NCBI GenBank assembly: GCA_037176885.1 | Contig: JAWWNJ010000045.1 | Span: 372,001 to 436,000, forward strand | Source of the DNA: Favolaschia claudopus | Taxonomy: Eukaryota > Basidiomycota > Agaricomycetes > Agaricales > Mycenaceae | Reading direction: 5' to 3' | Length of the DNA: 64,000 bases | Part shown: positions 24,860 to 38,166 of the stretch, piece by piece | Numbering within the stretch: the stretch's first letter is position 1 | Layout: the number at the start of each line of letters is the position of its first letter | The notes under the pieces: model-generated | What the model was told of the DNA's origin: nothing | The model's input: the letters and a program-made list of their open reading frames with translations, nothing else | The model's database searches: none | Program-made: the position numbers and the translations under genes

Positions 24860-25880
24860 ATGCCAACCTCCGACTGCCTGAAGAAGTCTGAATCTCTGTG
24901 GTTCAGCGACTGCGGCCTAGTCATCCGGGCCAGTTCCACACTTTTCCGCGTCTCAGGCGAAATCCTAGCCACAAAATCGCCGATCTTCCGCGATATGCTG
25001 CACATGCCACAGCCTTCAAGTTCACAATGTGAGACTTTCGAAGGGTGCCCGGTCGTCTCGCTTCCGGACGATCCTAACGACACGGAACTCTTCCTACGGG
25101 CGATCTTTGACTCTGAGTGCGTCGGTTGTTTTTGAAATTATAATTTATCGTCCTGATGTCTTTCTTTATAGGTTCTTTGAACCATATCCGTCCGACACGG
25201 ATTTCGCAACCATTCACGGCGTATTGAAGCTGAGCAACAAATACCTCGTGGACTACCTTCGCCGCCGCGCACTCATCCACCTCTCCTGCCGCTATCCCAC
25301 AACACTAGAAGGATGGATGGACCCCACACCCACATCCTGGCGCATCGAGCCAGACCTCCTCATCCCCGTAATCAACCTCGCACGCGAGGTATCCGCATTA
25401 TGGATCCTCCCAGCCGTCTTCTACTCCCTCTGCATATCCACCCCGCACCACTTCCGCTCCCTCGCCCGCGGCGTCGCCTTCCAAGGCAGCACCTCACGTC
25501 TCTCACCCTCCGATCTAGAGATATTCCTCGAGGGCTCGCACGCACAGCGTGAATGCGCGTCCGCAATGCTGCAGTTTCTTTGGTACCCGGAGCACTTGCA
25601 GGGCTGCGCCTCGTGGTCGCGGTGCTACGCCGCACGCTGCGCGGAGAGGAAGTATCGCGAGGGGCTGCAGTATCAGCTTGGATACCGGCCTATCGAGATA
25701 TGGGGCGATGCTGAGTGGCGGCAGCTGCCGGCTTCCATCTGCGCGGCGTGTCTTGAGCGGATGAGGGGCTTGCACCAGCAGGCTATGGAGGGGTTTTGGG
25801 ACGACCTCCCTGCGAAGTATCATCTTCCGTGTTGGGATGATTTGGAGCAGATGAAGGATGCCGCGCTCGCCCATTTCTGA
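24860..25880 (+). CDS. BTB/POZ domain protein, 321 aa
   Basis: Two exons (24860-25116 and 25172-25880, intron 55 nt) join in frame to 321 residues. The N-terminal ~120 residues have the BTB pattern used by many agaricomycete proteins: an LWFSDCGLVIRASSTLFRVSGEIL-type strand, SPIFRDML, then VSLPDDPNDTELFLRAIFDSEFF across the junction, and HGVLKLSNKYLVDYLRRRALIHL. The C-terminal part is helical, with clustered Cys residues (ASAMLQF to AACLERM). BTB domains mediate dimerisation or recruitment to cullin-3 ligases; whether this one does is unknown, and no kelch, MATH or zinc finger follows. The Met at 24860 has a good context (CCACCATGCC). An upstream in-frame Met at 24782 would only add a non-conserved leader. 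Confidence 0.85.
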
Positions 25881-26408
25881 ATAGAGTATCTATTCTTCAT
25901 GTAATCTGTCTGTTTCTATTGGTAACACTGCTCGACGGTTCGAAGAATTCAAGTCGAATGAGTACGCGACACATAGCTGGAAGCGCGTCAACACGCTTTA
26001 TGCGTGACTTGCCGCCCGCGCGGGTCGAATTGTGTAAAAACGGCACTGGCATCCTTCATATAAAATTGCTAGAACGCAGAGCGATGCAACAAAAGAGGTC
26101 GGAAGTAGCAAAGCTCCATTGATATCTCGCTCTACGGCAGCGTTGGTTACTCAGCGCGAACTATCGCTCTCGAGGCGCTCGTATCATACTCACTGTGAGT
26201 TCGGGGATAGTTGTCCATGATCAATAAGAAAGGTTCATAACTTAGCCAACCCAGCGTCTCTAGAGTATGCCATTATTGTGTTCAACCTTTCTCCAGTCGC
26301 CGTCGGCTAACGAGCTTGAATTCATTGTCTGGTGAGTATGTCAGCTCCCGACGATGAGTTTAACTTCGTTAAAAGTTGCCGTACATGTTAATCTCGGATG
26401 GCACATAT
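25881..26408. other. Intergenic
   Basis: Nothing supported downstream of the BTB gene up to the MITE. Confidence 0.5.
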
Positions 26409-26583
26409 CACTGCATTTAAGAGGCTGCTGGGCACAGTCGGCCGATCTTCAGCGAGCCTTTGCCGAGGCGTCTAGACACAGCACCGCCACATTGCCCACG
26501 TGTGCCTAGACGGCTCGGCAAAGGCTCGCCGAAGCTCGGCCGACGCCTTAAAACCTGTGCCCAGGAGCCTCTTAAATGCAGTG
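26409..26583. mobile_element. Foldback MITE with CACTG ends and TAT target duplication
   Basis: A 175 bp element that is almost one large palindrome. It begins CACTGCATTTAAGAGGCT and ends with the reverse complement; the outer ~29 bp arms differ at one position (G/C). After an 11-base insertion on the right side the arms continue to pair through the CGAGCCTTTGCCGAG segment. It is flanked directly by TAT on both sides (26406-26408 and 26584-26586). CACTG termini with 3 bp target duplications are the known signature of the CACTA/EnSpm superfamily. There is no coding capacity, so it must be mobilised in trans. Confidence 0.9.
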
Positions 26584-28461
26584 TATATACAAGGTGGAAG
26601 ACGACGTTATTGATTTCGAGGCACGTCTAGGTATTGCAATGGTGTCAGAGAGCTGGGTGCCTGGATATTTATGAGCTGCTTACCTCTACGAAACCGGAAA
26701 CTTCAATTTTCAAACCGAGGACCAATTTTAACAAAGAGACAATTAACAGGAGAACGCACCATACAGGCCAGTGGCCAGTGGCGCGTGTCGCGACAGCGAG
26801 CGCATGTGTCGCACAGCGTCAACTTTGACATTCAAGTCGGGCCACCATCTTTTGGTTCGTGAAATGGATCAATGTGAATTTGATTTTGAATTGACGCCAA
26901 ATAAGCATGATGCGTACCAGAGTAAGTAATGTCTGCATCTGCGGTGGCAAGTATCTGTAATATAGTCATTCACGGGGCCGCATTGTATCGTTCTGATGCT
27001 GACGACGCTTTGGCCGCACAAACTGCGCGTAATTCGAGGCGATGAACTTGAACTTGAAGGGCCACATGTTTGTGTCAGAATGGAAAGGTCGTCAGGGAGC
27101 GGCGCGTCTAGCAAAAGCATTGCAAAGATAGGACTTTCAAGCGAGTGGGTCGCCGCTGCTACAAAGCGCCGAACTGGATAAGCAGTAGCAAGCACTGCCA
27201 AGGTTCGATTTGATGATGCATGCGTTTCCGGGACCGTCACGGTCTTGCCCTGTTCAGTAGAACACAGACCAACAGCGGTAGGAGATTCATTGCTACTAGT
27301 ATTGCCAACTTTGATGAATGGTGAATATGGATTTACCGCGGTTCGTCTGGCATCCGACGGGAACGCTGACTCTTCCGACAGTTGTTGGAAGGCCGCCGGG
27401 GACCCCTCACAGTCAGCGATGTGGCAGTCGGCATGGTCGCGAATAATGTCACGGTCGATGAAGGGAAGAGGCAAGAGCCATTGTTTACCTTATACTTTTA
27501 TCCATAACATGCCAAGCTCGCGCAACGCGTTGATCCTTTGCTCCTCCCACAATGTGACAAAACCACTCGAATGAAAATCTCCGGTCGGCGGTCATTCACG
27601 CAGAATCTTGCTCTGTCTGGATTTTTGACGGAACTAAGGCTGGGCTAAGTTGAGCGCGGTCCGGACCTCAAGTAGTTACTCGTGTTTCATTGCTTTTGGG
27701 CGAAGTGGTACTCTTGCGCAGACTTCCCTTGAAGCTCCTAGTCGCTCTTTACAGACTGTGATCTTACCACTCGTTCCTCGCCCATTGCACAGACTTCCAG
27801 TCTTCCACTCGATAACTCGTTACGTCAAGTGCCAAAGCGTTAACTAACTTGGATCGCCAGTGGCGGCAAGCCAGCGGCCTCCATTACTAACTAACCCTAC
27901 CTGGGTCCCTAATCTCAGGCTTCTCCCAGCGGTATTTGTCTACGGCGAAGAATGACCGCGGTACTCAGGGCGCCCCGAATCAATTCCATTGTGCTATTTT
28001 GTATGAATGGCCTGCCAGTGTATTGCAAGGCCAAACGAATGTCTACCACTGGTCAGTTCAACATCTATCATGTCTCCCAAGTAGTCACTACAAACTCATT
28101 TTTCCAACAGCCACAAATCCGACCCTACCATTCATGGAATTTTACCCAATCCTGTCAATCGAACTATTCTGAGATTAAATTCACGAAGCCATCACTGCAA
28201 CCCGTTTTCAAAGTCAAAGACAAGAATTTAAAATGCGGGCCGCGCACTCAGGGCTCGACAGCATCTCTTCAGGGCACACTCTGGGCTGCCTCTTCCCATC
28301 AAAGTTTCAGCGTTCAGCTCAAACTGCCGTCTATAATCCGCCCTGATGTGAGTCTCAACCCTTTTCGATCAGTACCACGACGATAATAACTCTCCTTCAA
28401 AAAAGGTTACCGGCGAAATGAGGCATTTTACGGTCAAGCTATGCATGCATCGTCAGTGTAG
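26584..28461. other. Intergenic; one doubtful ORF
   Basis: No recognised gene. A 201-codon open frame on the minus strand (26869-27474) lacks an ATG near its start and shows no domain I know. It could be the last exon of an unrecognised gene or chance. Confidence 0.4.
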
Positions 28462-28469
28462 TATAAAAG
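28462..28469 (+). promoter_or_regulatory. TATA box of the laccase gene
   Basis: TATAAAAG about 96 bp upstream of the laccase ATG, a normal distance for a highly expressed fungal gene. Confidence 0.7.
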
Positions 28470-28564
28470 GTCTACCTGTAGAGGTGCCCAAACCAGTCTC
28501 TTCTCTTCTCGCCCCTCACCATACACTAAGATTCTATAGACTCGAGGGATCCGGACTAGACATA

Positions 28565-31562
28565 ATGATTCCGAATCTTTCCACGGCGCTCGTTATATTA
28601 TCGACCACCCTCTCATTTGCCTACGCCTCCATTGGACCCAGTGGAACGCTCGTAATCAGCAACAAGCAGATCGCTCCGGACGGATTCAAGCGGTCGTATG
28701 TCTTGTCGTCAAACTCAAACAATTTTCGTTGGATTAATTCATCCTTGCCCCTCCCGTAGTGCGGTTCTGGCGGGAGGTACCTTCCCAGGTCCGCTCATCA
28801 CTGCGAATAAGGTGTGTATCCCACTCAACCCATCTGGTTCGTGGTCATAAATATTAATTTGAGTTGATTTCCAGGGAGACACCCTCGCAATCAATGTCGT
28901 CGACCAACTCACCGACAACACCATGAACACTAGTACGAGTATCGTGAGTACCCCTATGGCCATTGAAGACTCTCACATGTACATTAACATACATCAGCAC
29001 TGGCATGGTATCTTCCAAGAAAAGACCAACTGGGCCGATGGACCCGCATTCGTTACTCGTGCGTTCCCATTTCCATCGCCGCATATTCATTGACACGCTT
29101 TCTTATGATTTATGATTTGAAGAATGTCCCATAATCCCTGGACATAGCTTCCTCTATCGTATGTCCAAAACAGAGTCCTTGATATCCTCTTCTCATTCTC
29201 GAACTTCATCCTCGTTTGCACAGAGTTCAAAGTTCCGTGAGTCTTTCTATCCTATCAAACATCTCGGCGCAAACCACATACTGACCTTACCTTTTCCTAG
29301 GGATCAAGCAGGCAAGCGCAACAGCGACTGTCTTGCAGCCCTTTCATCCCCTGACACTCTATCCAAGGTACCTACTGGTATCACAGCCATCTCGCTACAC
29401 AATGTGACTATTATTTCAACTTTTATGTTGCTTTCATGTTGAAAATTTCGATGCTTACGTGATGAAGATTGCGATGGTCTACGTGCGCCGCTCGTCATCT
29501 ACGACCCTAAAGACCCTCAGAAACATCTCTACGGTGAGCTACTACCATCGCCTCAAATCGCCTCGAGACTCATTTGAATTTTCGATCAGACATTGATGAT
29601 GGTATGTCGATCTTCCCCGCCGCAAATATCCCTACTCTACTTAATCTCACCCGAAACAGAATCCACCGTCATAACCCTAGCAGATTGGTACCACCGCCCG
29701 TCGCCTGCGGCCGGACGCGTACCGGTCTTCAATTCGACTCTCATCAATGGCCTTGGAAGGTTTGCCGGTGGAGTGAGTCTTCCGCTCTTCTTCATTTTTT
29801 TCTACTCCGAACGTTGAATTCATTAGCCATCCACCAACCTTTCGGTGATCAGTGTCACTCACGGAAAGCGCTATCGGTTCGCTTGAATTCCCTTCTTATT
29901 GCGAGTGCAAAATGCGATTGTGATATTTAATTCAGGTTCCGACTTGTTTCCATTTCCTGCGACCCGAACTGGATATTCAGGTAAGATTTCATTCGACAGA
30001 TGTTGCAAAAATTGACGCGAGATTGCATTTAGCATCGACGGCCACAATCTCACTATCATCGAGGTCGACGGTGTCGCTCACCAACCGCTCGTCGTCGATT
30101 CGATTCAGATATTCGGTCAGTCTCCTTCCTTCCTTCCTCCTCTGTCAATCATCCAATCAAGCCGATCACTGAAATCCATTCATCGCATTCATTCCAGCCG
30201 GCCAACGCTACTCCTTCATCCTCACCGCAAACCAGAAGACCTCCAACTACTGGATCCGCGCAGACCCTCAACTCCCCGGAAGCAACCAAGGCTTCGCCAA
30301 CGGCATCAACAGCGCGATCCTGCGCTATGCCGGTGCGCCTAAAGTGGACCCAACGACAACAACCACCCCCTCGACGCTGCCTCTCGTCGAAACGAACCTA
30401 CACCCCCTTGTCCCTGTGCCCGTGCCCGGCAAACCTTACCCGGGCGGCGCGGACAAGGTGCTAAATTTGCAGATTGAGTTCGATCCGGCGGCGTTTCGGT
30501 TCCAGATAAATGGATCGGTGGGTGGTTTGCTGTCTTCGTTGGAAATGGAAGAAGAGCTGAGGCTGGTTGTTATTGTTATTGTAGAGCTTCAGGCCGCCCA
30601 ACTTGCCGATCCTGCTCCAGATCCTCTCTAAGAAGCATACAGCGCAGGAACTCATGCCCAAGGGTAGCATTTATGAGCTTCCGCCGAACAAGGTTATCGA
30701 GGTGTGTTTTCGTGTTTGGTGAGGATTGCGGGTATATAGTCAACTCATGATGAATTTATTTTCGCGACGATCTAGGTCAGCATTCCTGGTGGGAGCGCCG
30801 GTGCTCCGGTGAGTTCACTTTGTCTGACAGATGGAAGGTGAATTACTGACTAAATCCGTCCTTCAGCATCCTTTCCACCTGCACGGCGTGCGTACAGCTC
30901 ACTGAGTATAATTTTTTCCTAACAACCTTAATTCCGTTCATCCAGCACAACTTCCATGTTATTCGAAGCGCTGGAAACTCGTCGTACAACTTCCATAACA
31001 ACCCGGTTCGTGAATACAGTACATACCTGATAGTAATATGTTGACATTTGACAAAACTTTGCTCAGGTCATACGAGATGTTGTATCTACGGGCAGTTCCG
31101 TTGACGACCTCACCACGTTCCGGTATGTTCCCAGACCATTCCAGTTCTTATATGTTAACCTTCCTCGTAGATTCGTGACCGACAACGCTGGGCCTTGTCA
31201 GTTTCTCCACTTATAATGCATGATCTCGTTGCTAACTCGTCCTACATAGGGTTCCTTCATTGCCATATGTGAGCTTTCGTTGCTTTCTTCCCCGTCTCTC
31301 TGTCTAAGCGCGAATGAATTACAAGTGACTGGCATCTTGACATGTGAGTCCTTTTTTCTTGTTATTTCTCCTCAAAGATTCATTGTTCACAAATATAGCG
31401 GTCTGGCCGTCGTGTTCGCAGAGAACGTTCCCGCCATCGAGCAAGAGAAACCTCCCTGTGAGCTGATATATTACAACTCAGATGATACAACTGAATGCAA
31501 GAATTCTTGCAGTGGCATGGGAGTATTTGTGCCCTCTTTTCAATACCAGTTCCGGAAACTAG
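28565..31562 (+). CDS. Laccase (secreted multicopper oxidase)
   Basis: Start ATG 28565 opens a signal peptide ([21 protein letters not shown]) followed by [12 protein letters not shown], the usual mature laccase N-terminus. The gene has well over ten short introns. All four copper signatures are rebuilt by splicing: L1 HWHG (about 28998), L2 [15 protein letters not shown] (from about 29374), L3 [17 protein letters not shown] (about 30870-30985) and L4 GPWFLHCHIDWHL (about 31190-31345). The end reads [14 protein letters not shown] after a last intron, giving a stop at 31562. It oxidises phenols with reduction of O2 to water, extracellularly, in lignin or melanin chemistry. One intron (29312-29367) uses a GC-AG border; no GT alternative restores the conserved frame. 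The spacing of motifs indicates an intact enzyme of about 500 residues. Confidence 0.95.
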
Positions 31563-32613
31563 GGCCTGAGTATACTGCGACTAATGAGTATAGTATCTAC
31601 CGGACATCATGATGTCTCACACAACATTCCCTTGATTCCTCGATTCCTCGAGCCCCCGATTCTCTCACGTCTTAATTGATAATTTATCGAGCTCCAGGAT
31701 ATTCTTTGACCAATGGGATACTGTATTGTCTCTGTTGTAATAGTAATGAATAGAGTACTTAAACGCTCTCATCCGCTCTGATTTCTAGTTTCAACTTTCC
31801 TCTTGAACCAATCTTGAACAGTAACAATTTGAACTGGTCTACGTTATATCCTTGAGGACCTTTGTGAATATATTCCCGCCGCTAAGCTGCTGTTGCCATT
31901 TATCAAGTACAACCGCTACCCGTTTCCTCGAGTTTTTTTATTGTTCGACTGCCAGAACGCCGCGGCCAATGAAGAGCTGTAACAATCAGTCACTGTCACG
32001 ACGGGGATCAATTCTGATCGGAACTCGGCCCGGCCAACTGTTGTGACTCAACTTGAACTTCAACCACCACATCGAAACGGATGATCGATGGTTTGAGGTG
32101 TTTGAGCTTAGTCGCTTTGTTCCGCGGAAGATAAGTATCCCCTTCCCTCTTTGTTTCAGGCACACAATTCCCAGATGCGGCTCGCATCGTCCACTTGCCA
32201 GTTTATCACATGTACGCGGTACATCCGGGCCTGGTACATCGCAACAAGGCCTTAGGCGCCTTGGCAAAGCTCCAGCGCTAAATTGGCGCCGGTAAGCGCT
32301 CCGATGTCCGTCGGAGACGAATGATCTTCTGGACTGACCCAGGCAATCGTCCGCGGCTGATCAGACCGCCCACAACTGGTAATTTTCTCGCCTCTTTGAC
32401 GCCCATTCACAACTAACAATCCATTCTAGGATCTTAGTACAGGGATGAGAAGGACGTCTGCCAAAACCCTGGACTAGAACTATGTAACATCTCGCTAATG
32501 TTATTAGTTTCAAGATGCACGAGGAGTCTTCGCGTTTTTCTTTTTAACCTTGCGGAAAACTTGGAGAATATGCGTCCTCGCACGACTCGGACTCAGGCAA
32601 GATTCAAGACACG
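31563..32613. other. Intergenic
   Basis: About 1 kb between laccase and lipase genes. No gene, repeat or clear TATA box recognised. Confidence 0.5.
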
Positions 32614-34265
32614 ATGCAATTGCGCCTCAGTCTCTTTTTATTTGCTCTGACTTTCGCGAAGCGCGGCCTTTCTACGCCTCTTGCTCGGGCGGACGGGGCC
32701 ACGACCAAGCTCACTGACGACGATATCAAGAAACGGGACCTGGTTCCTATCGCTGCGTTTGCGGCAGCAGCGTATTGTGTTCGTGCGGGACAATGGAACT
32801 GTGGGCAGGCTTGTGAAACGGTGCTCTCTTTGAATCAACCACTACTACAGGTTCGGTCAGTGCTGACTTGCACGCAGATTCCAGACACACAGCTTGTATT
32901 CACCATCGGAGACAACGCTGCGACCCCCGATGGCGAGTTCATTTTGTCTCACAGAGCTATCCACCGCCATGTCTAATCTCATTTTTCTCAGTCTATGTTG
33001 CATACTCGCAAGCCCGAAATCAGATCATCGTCGGGCACGAAGGCACTGACCCGACTGTACTCCTCTCAGTCAAAAATGATGTCAAGTTCAGTCCGACACC
33101 CTTGCTCTCGGTTCTTAACGTTGCTGGTACACCGGAGGGGGTCGAGGTTCATAATGGCTTCCAGGTTCGGAACGGCCACATCACTCTCTTCCTCTACCCG
33201 ATTATTTATCTGAATCTCTTTGTCGCCTCATCAGACCGCATGGGTTCAGAGCAGCACTCTCGTTCTCAACGCCGTCAAACAAGTCCAAGCTGAAGTTCCT
33301 GACGCCAGCATCCTTGTAACAGGGCACAGTCTTGGCGCCGCAATCGCGCTGCTCGATGCCGTCTTCCTCAGGCAGCAGCTTCCCAGCAACACCAGCATCG
33401 AAGTTGTCGGATTCGTGTGTCGATTCTCTACTACCTCTGATCACAGACATCTGAAACGTTCGGAATATACAGGGCCGCCCTCGGGTCGGGAACCCTACCT
33501 TTGCGACCTGGGTAGATGGTATGGTGGGTGACATATCGTCGATTTGGCTCGCGACTTTCTTGCGCTCATCATTGTCTTGCAGTTTGGGAAAAACAACACC
33601 TTTGTGGTGTCCCGCGATGGTGATAACCAATTCATCTGCATCGCTTATTTGCAATTATTCCTAATACTCTATGTGATTGAATAGACCCCGTCCCACACGT
33701 CCCGCTTCTCATCCAGGGATTCCAACAGTACGTTTTTTTCCTCTCTTCTCATTTTCAAATTTTGAATCTAATCTCAATACAGCACGTCTGGGGAAATCTG
33801 GATCAAAGACGACAACACAACCCTCGCGTGCGATGGGCAAGAAAATGACAGTGCGTATTTCGATTCCTCTCTATCAAAATCTCCCCACAAACATCAACAT
33901 TCTGTCACTTACCTTCCGCCTTCACAGATTGTTCCGACACCATCGGCGTCCTGGACGCCGTTACGGGTGTCGGCGACCACACCGGTCCCTACTTCGGCGT
34001 CAACATGGGCCATGGGTCGTGCGCCAACCTCAACGTGACGACCGTTCTCACAGATAGTGCGGGCACGCCTACGAAAACGGTGACGACGACAAAGGCAGGA
34101 GTGACAGAGCCGTTTTCGGCGACTTTGAGCTTGAGGGTGACGAATTCGCCGTCGAATATTCCTATCAACGATGCAGTGAGGAGAGGTGGAGGTGGATTTG
34201 GAGGGGTGTGGGGTGTTGGAGGGGCGTTGGGAGCGATAGGGTTGGGTATGGTGGTAGTTCTTTGA
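32614..34265 (+). CDS. Secreted class 3 lipase / esterase
   Basis: Starts with a signal peptide (MQLRLSLFLFALTFAKRG). Exons then give YVAYSQARNQIIVGHEGTDP (oxyanion region), SILVTGHSLGAAIALLDAVF (nucleophile Ser in GHSLG), VGNPTFATWVD, RDDPVPHVPLLIQGFQHTSG formed across two introns (catalytic Asp and His), and CSDTIGVLDAVTGVGDHTGPYFG. This is the Lipase_3 fold of fungal triacylglycerol lipases and feruloyl esterases. The Thr-rich tail ending in a glycine-rich hydrophobic segment (about 34190-34262) could be a GPI-anchor signal, which would place the enzyme at the cell surface; this is inference. The second exon border near 32932-32990 works best with a GC-AG intron, so that junction is less certain. 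Confidence 0.9.
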
Positions 34266-35384
34266 TGAATCCGACTTGGAAAACGACAGACTCTGAAGCC
34301 GGACTCAGTGTCTGTGGCCTGGGCCGTTCCCGATAGACGCACAGGGGTATTCATGTTCGTTGGTATGCTGCACGCCGATGCTCTGAGAGTTAAGGATAAA
34401 TTATGATGTTTTCAACTCGTTCTTTTTATTTTTTCCATTGATCTTACGGATCTTCAGAATATGAGCATGAGTTGAAAGAGTCAAGGTAAGTATGGGTTTT
34501 CCTCCTTTACCTTTCCGTTTTCAGTGAACCAGACCCAGGTTGAACTTGAACATTCAGATTTGATCCGACTTTGCCACGTGGCAGCCTTTCAACTCTCTTT
34601 CGACGATGGTCCTTCCACAAGTGATCATAGACGCTGTTGTCGTGGGTGTCAACTACCAGAAGACTCCACGAATACTCGCCCTCGTTGCCCACTCCTTCCT
34701 TCACCCGAGCCAAAGATCGCTTCTTCCGGAGGCTGGTGTATTTTTTTGTGTATTTTGTTTTGCTCATGATGCATCGCATGCTAAATCGACCATTGGATGT
34801 GCAAGGCTGCGGTATGTTCTGTCATTGGCAAAAGATTGGATACAGGATTCACAAGTCGTTGAGGTTGCAATAGGACGGGAGAGGACGGGCTCGGGGTTGA
34901 AGCGGAGGTGGAGAAGAGTGGTGAGAGAAAACTTCAGGGCACAACGCTGATCGCAATCAGCTATGCTGTCATCCTTTCCGCGATGAGCAAATCAACCTCA
35001 GTGATCATCGGACAAATCGCTCAGCTGTGTTTGGTGCGGACGCCGAGGCGTTTCATCCAACTCCCACGAATCGACGGACGGGAGTTGTCGAATTTCTTCA
35101 TGAACAGTGCACTTACCGCTACAATTCAGGTCTACAGTCACTCTCCGACGCTTTGACTCCGTCTTCCACCTACGTTATGGGCGCTCTTCGTCGTTGAATG
35201 ATAGTGAATGATCGGTTATCGTGGCAGATTGAAGAAGCGCTTGGTGATTGATCTTCCAAAAGATCAACGCGTGGATGACAGCAATTTTGCTGTATCGCGA
35301 TTCGTACCTCATAATAAAAAGCTTGGGTCGGAGCCGGACGCTCCATTGCCTGAGACTTTTCACCTTTCGCCCTTCGTCTTCGCC
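34266..35384. other. Intergenic
   Basis: No gene recognised. Short frames near 34600-34950 show no conserved features. Confidence 0.5.
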
Positions 35385-36833
35385 ATGTCTCAAGGTCAAT
35401 TCCAACTTGAAGTTGGAAAACTGTACGTTCTGCGTTCGTTGACCCTTGCTCAAACTCTCTGACATATGCGTCTCAGTACGATTCCCTTAGTCGGTGTACT
35501 GCTGAGGGTTTTGGAGCCTCACTGACCGACTTTCGTCCAGTTTATTGGCACCATTCTTAACTGGGCGCTCCTTGGCGCCCTCGCGGTTCAAGTCTGTACG
35601 TTGCTCAGATCTCTTCGCGCTGGGATGCATGGAACTCAGCTCGTTCACTCAGATCTCTACGTCTTGGCCTTTCCAAAAGACAGACCAGTCAACAAACTCG
35701 TCGTCGCTTTCATATTCATCGCCGAACTATTGCAAACCCTGGGAGACAGTAGGAACACAATCGAAACGTTTGGAGCCGGCTGGGGAGACTTTTCTGGGCT
35801 CGATCAGGTTCGGTGGGCGTGGTTCAGCGTGCCTATCCTGGGGTCGACAAGTGCGTCGCTATAATCATAACCGATGCCGCCCGAGACTAACGTATCCGCA
35901 GTTGCATGTGTCGGGCAACTATTTTTTGCTTGGAGAATTTCTGTTATCAGTGGTGGCGTTTGGTATATGCCCGCTGTGATCACCGTGGTAAGTGCGATCT
36001 GCGGAATCTCCTACGGAAGATGCAAAATACATAAACGATACTTTCCTTCTCCTCTTAGATCACGGTATTCCAATGGGGTGGAGGAGTATGGACTGGCGTC
36101 GACATCATTCGCGCGGGACGATTCTCCCAAATATCAGCGGAGCAGCTGAAACCACCCATCGTGCGTCATTCCCTCAATAAGAATCCTTCACGCGCTCCCT
36201 GCTAAAATGCTCGATGACACTTAGGCATGGCTATCCGCCACCGCTGCCGCCGACCTCATCATCGTGGCTTCTACACTGTATTATATTATCAAAGCTCGGG
36301 ACAACGAATTCCATTTCGAATCATCTACGAACAGAAGTATCTCGCGCGTCATCCGCGTGAGTGCCGAGACTGGTGTACTATGTGCGATATTCGCCATTTT
36401 GGATCTGGCGATTTTCGTGCGTCTTTCTGCCTTTACCGCTCTGTATTGCGGACTGATTGGCTCGGCCATATTCAGGTTCAGTTCGACGGGAATAACTATC
36501 ATCTCGGAGTATGCATATGGCTTTCGAAGGTGTATTCAATGAGCGTCATGGTCGTGAGTGCTTCATAATTAACAGACCGAACGCGAGGTCTGATCTCGTA
36601 TATAGATTTTGAACTCTCGCGCATACATCGGCCACGAAATACCTCCCAATGCCTCGAAACCGCACCTTTCACAGGTGGCCTTCCCTACAATAGGCCCTCT
36701 GTCACCCCTCCACGCTCCTGTTTCTGTACATCTGGGGCGCAGGAGTAGCGATCTCCATAGTCACACGGATTCAGATTCACATTCTCACCTCCAAATACAG
36801 CTCGACAAGGAGCGCGGTCGGATAGATGTATAG
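35385..36833 (+). CDS. DUF6534-type membrane protein, paralog 1
   Basis: Start ATG 35385 gives MSQGQFQLEVGKL. Short introns then lead to TIPL-FIGTILNWALLGALAVQ (helix 1), LVVAFIFIAELLQTLGDS, VRWAWFSVPILGSTI, VGQLFFAWRISVISG, MPAVITV-ITVFQWGGGVWTGVD, AWLSATAAADLIIVASTLYYI, ETGVLCAIFAILDLAIFV, GNNYHLGVCIWLSKVYSMSV and a final exon beginning ILNSRAYIG. Seven helices and an LNSR motif at the last junction are the hallmarks of the DUF6534 family, which is expanded in agaricomycetes and has no known function. The cytosolic tail is His/Ser/Asp-rich. It is followed at about 1.3 kb by a paralog with the same intron positions, so the pair arose by tandem duplication. Confidence 0.82.
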
Positions 36834-38166
36834 TATTTATTCGGTGCGTCTGCGTCTTTGCTGTCCTGCTCTGTAAATGACCCACTGACTGGTGTATCCT
36901 CGTAGGTTGTAATCTTGCTTTGATATAAAAATGTAGTTCACAGGGCGCGGCGCGCAATCCTAGTGTGTTGTTTTATTGTTTTATTATAATATGTATTTCG
37001 AACTCGACAAAAGCCATTCCCTCCAAACCCCAGCAAGCTTAGATTTTGTACATGCCACCAAGTTCTCCGAGTTCCGACTGGCAGTGGGCTTGGTACGTCG
37101 AGAGGGGATAATCTATTCTTCGGTGCAACTCAATAACGGGATTAGATGACGACAAAAAAAGCTGCTGGTATCGACTGGTAAATTTCGGCTATCGCTTCGG
37201 TTACTTGGGATTCTTCTCTGCCTCTAGCCGCCTTCCAACCCCTTCCAACCCTTCATTGGCAAGTCCGGAGCCAGCCGGAGCCCAAGTTTTGTCAAACTGC
37301 TTTCATTCTGCGAATCCGCAAATCTTGTTACCTCAACATCATGCTCTAGAGTTCAACGCAATTAGCATGGCCTGAACTCTTCTTCATTGCCGCTCACTTG
37401 GCGAAACTTGGTTTGCCCTCAATCGCGCGACGCGTAGCATGTTCGGAAATCGGAGCAAACGGAGCCATAGCAAAGGAAACGCTCTGATTCAGTGCCTTTC
37501 CTGCCTCTTCCTGCTGGTGTTTACGAAGCACATTCTCCAACGGCAGCCATTATAATACCAACCGAGGCTCGTCCAGGCTCGTCCCCACCCAAGGTCGCTC
37601 TTGAATGGGCCGTCAATATTGTCAGTGCGAAATGCCTCGGATCATACTGCCAAGATACGGTCAGTTCGCATTAATATTGGCCCATGGTTGTTCAACTATC
37701 TGTTGAGATCCGATTCTGATACACACCCAGTTTCCGGAGCCATTCAATGCATAGTTGCTTCTGATGTCTATATCCTCCGAGACTGGCCTGTTCAATAATG
37801 GTTTCCTAGCGAGGGATGTAATATCGTTCGGGCATCAAAACCACATGCGAAGATCATCGCGAAGATCCAACAGAAAAACAGAGTCGCGATCGGCGCTTCA
37901 TCCTTGACTAGTTTTTTGCAGGAATCTGACGAGGCTAGAAAAGACCAGGAACACCAATAGCCTCTCATAGCCGTATATGGTCGGCTTTTCACTTTACCTT
38001 GCGAAATCAGCGAGTTGAACAAAAACAGAAGCTCCTGACGCTTCGAAGGTTGATCAGTATCCAAAGGGATGATGGCATGTGTAAGTCTCAAAATAATCCC
38101 GTTTTCCCGTATATAACTCCTATACTCACCCACGAGGTCCCCCACCAGCCTCCACAGTCCCCGCCC
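36834..38166. other. Intergenic between the DUF6534 paralogs
   Basis: No gene recognised. A Pro-rich open frame near 38000-38166 runs into paralog 2 and is probably its 5' leader. Confidence 0.5.

Noticed and set aside
26869..27474. 201-codon minus-strand frame
   Set aside because: No ATG start, Ser-rich tail, no recognisable domain; mentioned only as doubtful.
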